DNA from: Acanthochlamys bracteata | Lineage: Eukaryota > Streptophyta > Magnoliopsida > Pandanales > Velloziaceae | Assembly: GCA_019914995.1 (NCBI GenBank) | Contig: CM034143.1 | Span: 932,501-996,500, forward strand | Length of the DNA: 64,000 nt | Direction: 5' to 3' | Shown here: positions 25,415 to 34,855 of the stretch, piece after piece | How positions within the stretch are numbered: the first letter of the stretch is position 1 | Layout of the letters: each line of letters opens with the position of its first letter | The notes under the pieces: model-generated | What the model was told of the DNA's origin: nothing | Database searches by the model: none | Seen by the model: the letters and a program-made list of their open reading frames with translations, nothing else | Made by a program: the position numbers and the translations under genes

Positions 25415-26280
25415 CAAGTAACCCGTTCATTCTCAAACATTTAATAAAATGAGGATATTTCATTAATCTTAAAAATAAACCTATTTCTATGAGCTTTCTT
25501 AAGTCTTAATTAAATCATCCAATTTAAAAATGTTATTTTAAGAAATTAACTAATTTAAAATTAAGGTTATCCTATAAACTATATTTAATTGAAATAATTC
25601 AATTTGTTTTCTTACATAACCCATAACTAAGGCTAAAGGTGTTTTTCAGTTTCGCCCAACTAAATTTTATAAAAATGATTTGTTTGAGAATAAATTCTGT
25701 CAATTTTTTAATTTATATATTTTTTATAAATTTTTTTTATAATAATTTATAAAATTTATTTTAAAATTTAAAAATTATAAAAAAATTTTACCTAAAAATT
25801 TTTTTTTATTAATTATTTTTATGATCCAAATAATAAAACTCATTTATCAAATAAAAAAATAATTTTTATTAAAAATTTTTTTTTATAAGTATTTTAAAAC
25901 GGTCCCTAATTTAAACATTCTGTGTGTTTATTTTATTAGAAAGTAATTTTTTATTGAAAGATATTTCCAAATAATTCTTATTTATATAGTTATATATTTT
26001 CTTTTACAAATCATTATTTAGAACTTTATTTATAAGAATTTATTTTTTAAAAATTTCGTTCGAGTTATTTTTCGGAGAAAAAAAAGAAACGTGCCCTTTG
26101 CAATCTCTACTATATCCACTTCCAAACTTCCACTTGAATGATAGTGTGAACAAATCTAGCGGTAAAGTTGGAGACGAGAGGATTCAATTTTCCGGCAATG
26201 TTCGCCGCGCCCGTTGGGCCCCACTCAACTTTCATTTTTCTCACAGACCAATATAACTCTTTATCCAACGCAGACACGCG
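25415..26280. other. AT-rich spacer
   Basis: No gene supported. The interval 25636-25915 may be another degraded inverted-repeat element, judging by AT-rich palindromic content and a CGGTCCCTAA end, but the ends could not be fixed. Confidence 0.35.
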
Positions 26281-26282
26281 CA

Positions 26283-26305
26283 ACACACACACACACACAC
26301 ACACT
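26283..26305. repeat. (CA)n microsatellite
   Basis: About eleven CA units followed by CT repeats, about 440 bp upstream of the signal peptidase start codon. Possibly in the promoter or leader. Confidence 0.8.
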
Positions 26306-26745
26306 CTCTCTTTCTTTGTGAATCTTGGCTTGTTCATCAAGCAGAACAGAAGCGTTGCTGTTGTTGTTCTTCACCATCATGATCGACTACTACTAGTAGC
26401 TAGTGCATGAAATCCATTCATGCCTGATTACTGCTTGAGCTGTTGTTTCATTTCTAATCTTCTTCTTCTTCTTCTTCGCTCTCTGCTGATTGTTTTCTAA
26501 TCTTGATAAAGATTTTAGCGGTTCTATTTATGAAATCCATTCATGCATACTGGATAGATTTTAGCTATCTACCAGCTACTAGATTAATGTACCAGTTCTT
26601 TTTGTTGAATTCTTGTTTTTCATTCCCGTCGCCTGTCTCCTCCATACCTAATCTGTTCCGACTTCAATCTTGATTGGGGTTTTCCAATTTTAGCAGCGAA
26701 AGTTCTTGTTTTTTATTCATTCTGCTGTAAAAGATAAAGCTTTTG

Positions 26746-28878
26746 ATGCCCAAATGGCTTCTCAATTTGTTGGCATGGGCGCCGCTGCGATGGATGCCCT
26801 GCCATGAGTTTCTTTTCTCTCTCCGGCCGAAATTCCGGCACCCAGAGTACGAAGCCGCTTCAATTGCGAGCAATGGCAGAGGACTGTTTTCGTTCTTGAG
26901 CTGTTTTTGGTCTGGGATTGATGCCCATTCGCTCAAGCTGCTGTTTGTACTTCTGCTGATTTCTGCTATGGTTGTTGAGATCAGATTCATTCCGTCGTCT
27001 TCGATGGCCCCAACTCTTTGTCCTGGTGATCGTATTGTCTCCGAGAAGGTAAAGTTTTGTTACTTCGACATGCACTCAAATCATCTTTTAAAAAAAAAGT
27101 GCAGTCTACTGTCATACTCTATATTGATGCATAGATTATGATTATGAACTTCTCTTTAAACAAGTCTTCATGGTTTGCCCTTTTGTCTATGAAGAGAAAA
27201 TTTTGAAATGAAGGTTGTTCATTTGTTGTGTATCAGCATCATAATGTATGAAATCTAGTGAGGAAAGGGAACATAAAAAAGAGACGCCGCAATTGGTAAT
27301 GGTGACAATAGTCATTAGATACTTGTTCGTTTTTCATGGATTTCTGACTTGTTGAATGAATCTTGCAGGTTTCCTACCTTTTCAAGAGCCCTACTAGGCA
27401 TGACATTGTGCTCTTTAGAGCTCCAAGGGCCTCGCAGGTTTAGCTTTTGATATGTTTCTTGGTCTTTCTGTAATCCTTTGCCAGCATTGTCTATTGACCT
27501 TTTTAGTTCCTCTAATATTTTTAGGCATTTGGATTCAGAGAGGATGATGTGTTTATCAAAAGAATCGTAGCGAAAGCTGGAGATGTTGTTGAGGTATAAT
27601 CTCTACCCGCTCTTAGCTTGAATTAGAAGTTCTTACTTCAAGTATTTGACCTACCTATTGCCATGTAATGTCAACTATTCATGAGGAACTTCGCCATAAT
27701 CTCTGCAAGTTTCTGAATGGATAAAGAAACCGCATTGCCTACAAAGGTCTTGGTGATGACTGATATTCTCCTGCTGCTTTGATTACCTCTTTTTATATGC
27801 TCTAGTAAATTCTTTTGTTTCCTTGTAACTTACGTTTGGACTAAGTGTAACTGCATAAAGTTACTTTGAAAGAGAATATGTTTATAAAAGAATTTTGAGG
27901 ATCGTTTTGCTACCATTAATAGTACATCAAATAAGAGCGTTTGGTTCTGTTAGTTGTTGGAAATGAGGAGAAAAGAGTTCAAGCAATTTTCCAATGAGAC
28001 GTGAAACGGAATACTACTTTGCCCTCTATTCTGACTTAAGTGTTCCTTTTGCTGGATGTTGTAGCTTGTGTACCTTATGCTTGGCAGCTCAAAGAAACAC
28101 TCTTTACCCAGACGTTTCCTTTCCTACTTTGTAAAAAGTTTTCTAAAACCATGATTCACCTGAATTTGCCTTTGACCTGTGGTCTTAGATACTATGGTCA
28201 TCTTCTTGCAGGTTCAGCATGGATTTCTTTTCATCAATGGAGTTCCTCAGAGGGAAGATTTTATCGCAGAACGTCCATCCTACATATTAAGAGCTACAGT
28301 ATTCCCCTACAACCTTTCAGTATTTCTGTTTAATTTCTTCTGGCACCATGATTCATAAGCAGTGCATGTTCTTGAACAACATTATGGAGTTGAAACTGCC
28401 GGGCTTAAAGCATACAAGGTCTGCGTGAAAAAATCTGCAAGTTGAAGTCTGAGACAGCGAAATAGAAACCACAGCCTGGTTTTGCTCCATGTTGTTGACG
28501 TCTTGAGTGCTTCATAAATCTTATGAGCCTCAGATGGTGCATAGCCTGCTCGGTCTGTATCTCGTCAACTCTGTATCCTACTTGCCTATTTCTCGATCAC
28601 AAGGAAGTCCTACAAATTCACGCATCCGTTTTCCATTTGCAGCGCGTACCTAAAGGTCATGTGTATGTGATGGGGGACAATCGAAACACTAGCTGTGATT
28701 CTCACATGTGGTAAGTATATATCATCCTTCATCAGTTTCATTTGATTTGAAATGAAGATTTTTTTCGCAGCAAATAGAGATCAAAATTTTCTCTTATTCC
28801 AAACGCAGGGGAGCTCTTCCTCTAGGGAACATCATTGGGAGATATGTTATGCATTGTTCAAGCCTTATCTCAATGTAA
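26746..28878 (+). CDS. Type I signal peptidase, plastid thylakoidal-processing type
   Basis: Exons: 26746-27048, 27369-27437, 27525-27593, 28212-28298, 28643-28710, 28809-28878. They give 221 residues. A membrane segment (LKLLFVLLLISAMVVEI) is followed by the nucleophile box FIPSSSMAPTL, with the catalytic serine at about residue 86. The general-base lysine lies in DDVFIKRIVAKAGD, about residue 136, and box E is GDNRNTSCDSHMWG. Both members of the Ser/Lys dyad are present. Such enzymes (Arabidopsis PLSP group) remove thylakoid-transfer or envelope signals from chloroplast proteins. The sequence before the membrane helix is only about 60 residues, shorter than the transit peptides of PLSP2-type enzymes. 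It may belong to a shorter PLSP1-like subgroup, or an upstream exon was missed. Confidence 0.88.
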
Positions 28879-29368
28879 ACGCAGCAACAATTCCTCAGAA
28901 GCACTAGAGACTATGTTGTCATATGCCCGATCCTTGTGAATTCGGTCATTTTTATTCCTAGCTGTTTTTATTTTTGTTACTCTCGAAATCAAATTAAGCT
29001 CATTGTTTTAAAATTTTCCATTTGTAAATATTCATTTCAATGAAGGCGGCTGTTTAAAATTTCCTCAAACTTTTATTTAGTGATCATGTTTTCATAATTT
29101 CTTTTTTAGTACACTGACGGTAAAAAAAAAAAAAATCGATGTTATTTTTTTCACTGTTTTATAACGTTTGCAATGATCTCATTATCGAAGTTCTATACAG
29201 TATCAGTGAGCTGTTCGATTCGCATTCGAAAAAAGTTTTTTTCATTTTTTTTTAATCTTTGAATTTTTGATTCGTTCATTGTCGTTCTAGATTTTATCTT
29301 ATCAAGATGAATTAATAACAAAAACAAATAGTGGTATCTGTACCAGTTTTTTCCGAACAAAATTTTCT
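28879..29368. other. Signal peptidase 3' region and TolB-1 promoter
   Basis: Contains the 3' flank of the peptidase gene. From about 29190 it is similar to the sequence upstream of the second TolB gene (from about 34435), which marks the left edge of the duplicated block. Confidence 0.55.
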
Positions 29369-29376
29369 TATATAAA
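29369..29376 (+). promoter_or_regulatory. TATA box of TolB-1
   Basis: TATATAAA lies 67 bp before the 29443 start codon. The equivalent box of the duplicate is at 34776-34783, at a similar distance, which supports both. Confidence 0.6.
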
Positions 29377-29442
29377 TTTCACAGCAAACCAAGATCAACA
29401 TCCTTGTTTTAAGTTTAATTTCCTCTTTGTTGGGAAAAAAAG

Positions 29443-31596
29443 ATGAATTCTGCAGGATTGGTGTTGTTCTTGTTAATCACTGCTTCTGCAACAATCCATC
29501 TCTATGCACAAAAAACCAGCATCGTCTTCGCAACCGTTGGCCGGAGCCGTTACAACTTCGATATTTTCTCCGTTAATCTTCCGTTCACCGCCGGCGTGAA
29601 CATGAACAAAATCGAATTCGCAGAATTTCAACTCACTGATGGCGTTTCAGTTAACTACAACGGGTTTTTCCCACCCAACACTTCTTCACTCTACTCATTA
29701 CTGCTTCACTCAATCTCTCCACCAGAGTTGTTCATCTCCAGAGAAAAAGACGATGAACTCTCAAGCATTGTTTACGTTACTGAACGCAACGGTTCTTCTT
29801 CAATCTACGTAGATTTTCTCCCTTCGTTTTCTTCTTTTTCTGATTCAGTTTCATCCAGAAGAGTTGAAATCGAGATTCAAAATCGAATTCAAATATCGCT
29901 GTTATCGATTGCGAGCGATGAAATTTCAGTTGAATCGATGAAAGATAGGCCTTCTATCTCCGGCGAGAATCTAATCTACGTATCCTCACACGAATCATCA
30001 CCGGAGCAAAGACAGAGCTGGACAGCTGTGTACTCAACAAACATTTTCACAGGAAAAACTCGACGATTAACTCCGGCGAATACTGCTGATTTTAGCCCTT
30101 CTGTTTCACCTTCCGGCGATTGGACTGCCGTTGCTTCTTTTGCTTCCAATGGATGGAGAGGCGAAGTTCGAGAACTGAACACGAGCATCTTTGTTTTCAG
30201 AACTGTTGATGGATCTCGACGGAAATTGGTTATTGATCGTGGCGGCTGGCCGTGTTGGGGTGATGATGGAACGATTTACTTCCACCGGGTTGCTGATGAT
30301 GGCTGGTGGAGTGTTTATAGAGCCGTTGTTAGAATTGAGGGTTTTGAAGTTTCTGTTGATGCAATTGATCGAGTTACACCTGCCGGATTCCATGGTTTCA
30401 CTCCGGCAACTTCCAAAGGAGCTCCGGGATTGTTGGCGGTGGCAACTCGAAGACCCAGTTCTGATTACAGGCATATTGAAATCATTAATCTTAGAAATGG
30501 TAGAAATTCCTTCACTGAAGTGACTCGATTTATTGCTCCGAATGCGCACCATTATAATCCTTTCATCTCACCGGACGGCAAGAAAGTCGGCTATCACCGG
30601 TGTAGAGGGCAAGGGGGAAATGGAGAACCGGTATTGTTGATGGAGAACATAAAGAGTCCATTGCCCGAATCGCTTTCCTTGTTCAGAATTGATGGTGAGT
30701 TTCCTTCTTTCTCGCCCGACGGCAGTAAGATTGCTTACGCAGGATTCCCTGGCTTGTATGTCATGAACTCTGATGGTTCTGGTGAGCGGAAGCAAGTGTT
30801 CGGCGGTATGGCCTTCGCAACTGCTTGGGATTGGAAGAGAGAGGGTGTTATCTATACCAGCACTGGCCCGGTTTTTGCTGCTGAGACCACCACAGTCGAC
30901 GTTGTTTCAGTGACGGTGAATGAAGACGAAGAAGGTTCTGAGCCGGTTGTGAAGAAACTGACCACCAACGGCGAGAACAACGCATTTCCTTCTCCATCGC
31001 CAGATGGAAATTGGGTGGTTTTCAGGTCAGGCCGGTCAGGACACAAGAACCTTTACATCATGGATGCAGTCAATGGAGAATCTGCTCGACTTCAAAGGTT
31101 AACAGAAGGTCCATGGACTGATACAATGTGCAACTGGTCGCCTGATGGTGACTGGATTGCATTTGCTTCTGATAGGCATAACCCTGGTGGTGGTAGCTTT
31201 GCTATCTACATGATCCATCCAAATGGCACTGGCCTTAGGAGAGTCGTGCATAGCGGAGATTCAGGGCGGACAAATCACCCTTGGTTCAGTCCCGACTCTA
31301 AGAAGCTTGTGTTCACTTCTGACTATGCAGGCGTGTCCGCTGAGCCTATTGAAGTCCCTCACCAATTCCAGCCGTACGGAGATATTTTCACCATCAACAT
31401 TGATGGTTCAAATATCAAGCGGCTTACCCATAACTCTTACGAAGATGGTACTCCTACTTGGGCACCGATATATGTGAAGCCTGCTGATATTGCGGAAACT
31501 CTGGACGGTGCTGCATGCTGTAAGTTCGATGATTGCCGCTGGCTTAATTCAACAACTAATGTTGGTAAGCGCGCTTCTGCTACCGTCCGTTGTTGA
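29443..31596 (+). CDS. Secreted TolB/PD40 beta-propeller protein, copy 1
   Basis: Single exon, 717 residues. Residues 1-22 form a hydrophobic signal peptide and no later membrane helix is seen, so the protein is probably apoplastic or vacuolar. Repeated PD40/WD40-like strands are clear: SPSGDWTAVAS, SPDGKKVGYHR, SPDGSKIAYAG, SPDGNWVVFRSGR, SPDGDWIAFASDR and SPDSKKLVFTSD. It belongs to the plant family annotated as TolB-related or DPP6 N-terminal-domain-like (for example Arabidopsis At1g21670/At1g21680). No peptidase domain follows the propeller, so the biochemical role is unknown. The C-terminus extends past the stop of copy 2 and ends in a cysteine. It is duplicated at 34856-36985. Confidence 0.9.
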   Translation: MNSAGLVLFLLITASATIHLYAQKTSIVFATVGRSRYNFDIFSVNLPFTAGVNMNKIEFAEFQLTDGVSVNYNGFFPPNTSSLYSLLLHSISPPELFISREKDDELSSIVYVTERNGSSSIYVDFLPSFSSFSDSVSSRRVEIEIQNRIQISLLSIASDEISVESMKDRPSISGENLIYVSSHESSPEQRQSWTAVYSTNIFTGKTRRLTPANTADFSPSVSPSGDWTAVASFASNGWRGEVRELNTSIFVFRTVDGSRRKLVIDRGGWPCWGDDGTIYFHRVADDGWWSVYRAVVRIEGFEVSVDAIDRVTPAGFHGFTPATSKGAPGLLAVATRRPSSDYRHIEIINLRNGRNSFTEVTRFIAPNAHHYNPFISPDGKKVGYHRCRGQGGNGEPVLLMENIKSPLPESLSLFRIDGEFPSFSPDGSKIAYAGFPGLYVMNSDGSGERKQVFGGMAFATAWDWKREGVIYTSTGPVFAAETTTVDVVSVTVNEDEEGSEPVVKKLTTNGENNAFPSPSPDGNWVVFRSGRSGHKNLYIMDAVNGESARLQRLTEGPWTDTMCNWSPDGDWIAFASDRHNPGGGSFAIYMIHPNGTGLRRVVHSGDSGRTNHPWFSPDSKKLVFTSDYAGVSAEPIEVPHQFQPYGDIFTINIDGSNIKRLTHNSYEDGTPTWAPIYVKPADIAETLDGAACCKFDDCRWLNSTTNVGKRASATVRC

Positions 31597-32481
31597 AGTA
31601 AGCAATTTCATTGCTTTCGATGAATGGCGTTAGTGTTTTTTGTATGGTTATATATATATACCTTAGCGAGTACCAGTTTCTAGTTACAAGTGTGGTAAGT
31701 TTATTATATTCAGAATGGCAGACAGTATATGCTTGCGCAAAGTATGTAGCAATAAGCTGTTTATAAATGTTTTACCATATTTTTACCAAAGTACATGACT
31801 TGATTTCATGAGTCTTGGCATTGCAAGCTGTGCAGTTTGGTTAATTTTCTGTATGCTAACTTAATGTGAATCTATCTGGATGTGAATTTGAAGAAAGCAA
31901 GTGCAATATTCTCTTTGTTTTGTGTTTATATCAGAAATTTGGCAGTTTTTAATTTCAGCTGATTTATGACATTGTTCTGAAGTACGAACTTAGATAAATG
32001 CTTCGCGGTGTTTCTTTTATCTTGTTGAATTCTGAGAAAACAAATACTGCAGAACGTTCTACTCTAGTTATACATGTTCAAGACAGGTATGTGAGACCAC
32101 AGAACATTTCTGGCATAGAATTATTTCAAGCTTGGTAAGATAACATATTCATCTTCCGTGGCTTTACTTCTTGTTTGTAGCAGTATAATATGTTCTTCTT
32201 TTGAGCATATATGGTTCATTGCACACTAGACTAGGAATTAGATGTATTTCTGGTATTTGATAAGTCGTACTAAGGGCTACTGGAAATACATTTAGGTAAA
32301 AGTAAAACTGTGTCATGGTTAGTGAGAGGGCATAAAAATCATAAATGTGTACGTCCTGCATTCTACAACCTCAATGTGAAAACTAACTGAAGATTTCTGA
32401 CTTGTTTTCAAGTTTACTTTTTGCAATGTGTTAAGGAATAGGCATCCTTCTTTTGTCTCGAGTAACAAAAGGAGGCAAACA
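31597..32481. other. Duplicated 3' flank of TolB-1
   Basis: This non-coding stretch is clearly similar to 36986-37880, downstream of TolB-2. Homology stops abruptly at the string GGAGGCAAAC near 32480, where P450-derived sequence begins. Confidence 0.65.
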
Positions 32482-32483
32482 TT

Positions 32484-32903
32484 TTTCTGTGGAAAGCCTT
32501 GGCAGTAGCAGAGGAGCTGGGTGATGCAGCCGGAGAAGTTACTACTCTCAGGTATGTCATTGACTCGAGGTCTTCTTCCATTACCATTGGTTTGTGGCCT
32601 GCTATTTATCTTATCTCTGCTTTTAATGTCCTCATCACTTCTGGATATCCAATGAGTTCTGCCATTCCCCCACTCTATTGTCATGTATACTGTGTCCACC
32701 CCGGCAAATCCTGTGCAAATTGTGAGTGGCCTGAAATATTTCAACTTAAATATCTACATTTTGCTTATTTGCATATAAAACATTAATGTTTCTTGCTCAA
32801 TGAAGTTTCCTGAGACAAGTTGTTACATGAACAGATTACCACCAGCAACATTCTCATTGTCTCGAGCTAATTGGAACCCCCCATCATTGTCGTTCCTCTT
32901 GAT

Positions 32904-32980
<77 letters not shown>

Positions 32981-33196
32981 CATCAGCTTTGATCTGTCAA
33001 TATTTATGTTCCTCAATTATGCTATCAAGAAAAGTTTGTGTCACTTTGCAGCAGCTAACTTGGCTTATTGCTCTCTGCCTGAGAAACATATCTGGCCATG
33101 CTAAGCGATGATAAAATAGTCAGCCACATTAAACACTCCTGCGATCTGAGAGTTAATCCCTATACATCTCCAAAAAGAATCAGATACAAATACCGA
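32484..33196 (-). pseudogene. P450 remnant 1 (middle exons)
   Basis: Matches the intact P450 at 39370-41192. The interval 32484-32730 corresponds to the start of its exon 3 and 32830-33196 to its exon 2, in the same orientation. The haem-binding end and the whole first exon are absent, no long frame survives, and a (TG)n(AG)n microsatellite has expanded inside the exon 2 part. It is joined directly to the duplicated TolB-1 flank, so about 1.9 kb present in the second copy (roughly 37880-39780) is missing here. Confidence 0.8.
32904..32978. repeat. (TG)n(AG)n compound microsatellite
   Basis: About 11 TG units followed by about 26 AG units, within P450 remnant 1. Probably length-variable. Confidence 0.9.
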
Positions 33197-33461
33197 GGTA
33201 AGATTAATTTGGAGCCAAGAAATTTGATGCTAGGTGCACTACTTCTTCTGTTGAGAGTGCAAGGTATTGGTTTCTATCAAAATTAGTTTGATTGCATTCA
33301 AATTAGAGTTAAATTGTTGTATTTTCTAGCAAGTTCCTTGAATTCTTCCAAATTTAAGAATTAAAAGTGCCTTATTTGAAGCAAGATATATCAAACCTTT
33401 CAAGTATGGCAGATGCATTGATGATTTTATACAGAATCCCCTAAGTAACAAACATTTTTAA

Positions 33462-34380
33462 GTAAATCTAGGCTTTGCAATAAGATAGAGGCACTCCTTC
33501 TTGGCTGTTATAATACCTGGAGCTTCCATCATATCAACATCTTGTGGTGATACATTGTCAGGCAATGACCAGTTGAACCTGTGCACAAGATTTGCTAGAG
33601 CTACTTCAACAGCAGAGATGGCGAGATGAATCCCAGGACAACTTCTCCGTCCCGCTCCAAATGGTGTGTACTGAAAGTTCTGTCCTCTTAAATCAGCAGG
33701 TGTGTCGATGAATCTTTCAGGCTTGAACTGCTCTGGTGCTTCCCAGAGTTCTGGGTCTCTAGTAATAGCCCATTCATTGACAACAATTCTTGTTCCTTTT
33801 TGGATCTCTAGCCTAGCACTTGACATTTCTCTGTCGAATGCCTTGGGAGTAGCAAAGGAGCTGGCGAGTGAAGCCGGAGAGTTTCCTTCAGGAAAAGTCT
33901 CAGGTATGTCATTGATCTAAGGTCTTCTTCCATTACCATCGGTTTGTCCCCTGCAATTTCTCTTACCTCTGCTTGTAATGTTTTTCGGAGGCGTTTGGAA
34001 GTAATTTAAAATAAAATTTTTTAAAATAAATATATTTTATTTTTTAAAAAAATAAAAATTATTTTTTTATTTCTAAAAAAAATAAAAATAAAAAATAAAA
34101 AATTTTATTATGTAATATTTTTTTTATATTTTTTAAATTATAATTATTGTTTATTTTTTAAACTGAAAAAAATTTATTTAAAAATTTTTAAATATTATTT
34201 GTTTTAAAAAATAGGTAATTTTTAAGTAATCCCAAACTTTGACTTTTGGAATTCATCCTTATTATCAAGTTGATGCCCTTAGCTAATTACCTGCGGCGAA
34301 GTTCTCATTGTCTAATGGCTAATAATTTGAATTCTGCATCACTTTGAAATCCTCTGAAGAGAGAGCAAGATACACACAGT
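33462..34380 (-). pseudogene. P450 remnant 2 (3' part, split by a MITE)
   Basis: The interval 33462-33985 encodes, on the minus strand, the last 120 or so residues of a P450 nearly identical to the intact gene, including PERF and the haem motif FGAGRRSCPG. It then meets a MITE-like element (33986-34243). Beyond it, 34258-34380 matches the 3' end of exon 2. The start of exon 3, including the I-helix, and all of exon 1 are missing. It sits directly upstream of TolB-2, so it is the tail of an extra P450 copy in the tandem array. Confidence 0.8.
33986..34243. mobile_element. MITE-like element, family A, in P450 remnant 2
   Basis: AT-rich element with left end GGAGGCGTTTGGAAGTAA and right end TTAAGTAATCCCAAACTTTG, which are imperfect inverted repeats. 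It replaces the exon 3 start of the P450 remnant. Confidence 0.55.
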
Positions 34381-34775
34381 TGAGTCATATACATGTTTTT
34401 ATTACTTAGCTTTAAATTTGTACAAGGGTAATGAGGTATCGGTGAGCTGTTCCATTCGTATTCGAAAATAAGTTTTTTATTTTTGTAACTTGAAATTATT
34501 GATTCGTTCATTCTAGTTGTAGATTTTTTATCTTATCGAAACGAATGAAGAAGACATTTGGGAGTAATACTTTAAATTTTTTTGAAATATAGTTTAATTG
34601 TTTATTAAAAAATAGTAAACATATATAATATAAAATTTAAGATAGATAATTTTTTATATTTTAAAAAAACCAAGTAGTGCTACCGGTTTTTAAAATGAAA
34701 AGATCAATCCACTATAATTTCCACAATTCTTACACTCCACTCTTTTTTTTAATAAATTTTTCGACAAACTTTTTT

Positions 34776-34783
34776 TATATAAA
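34776..34783 (+). promoter_or_regulatory. TATA box of TolB-2
   Basis: TATATAAA lies 73 bp before the 34856 start codon, equivalent to the box upstream of TolB-1. Confidence 0.6.
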
Positions 34784-34855
34784 ATTTATAGCAAACCAGA
34801 TAAGCAACCTTGTTATAAATTTAATTTCCTGTTTTTTGGGGGGGAGGGGAGAAGA

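Noticed and set aside
26110-26410. Opposed frames around the CA microsatellite
   Set aside because: Simple-repeat translation in a promoter or leader; not conserved-looking.
30106-31477. Additional long frames on both strands inside the TolB genes
   Set aside because: They are shadows of the single-exon TolB coding frame; similar shadows occur in the second copy.
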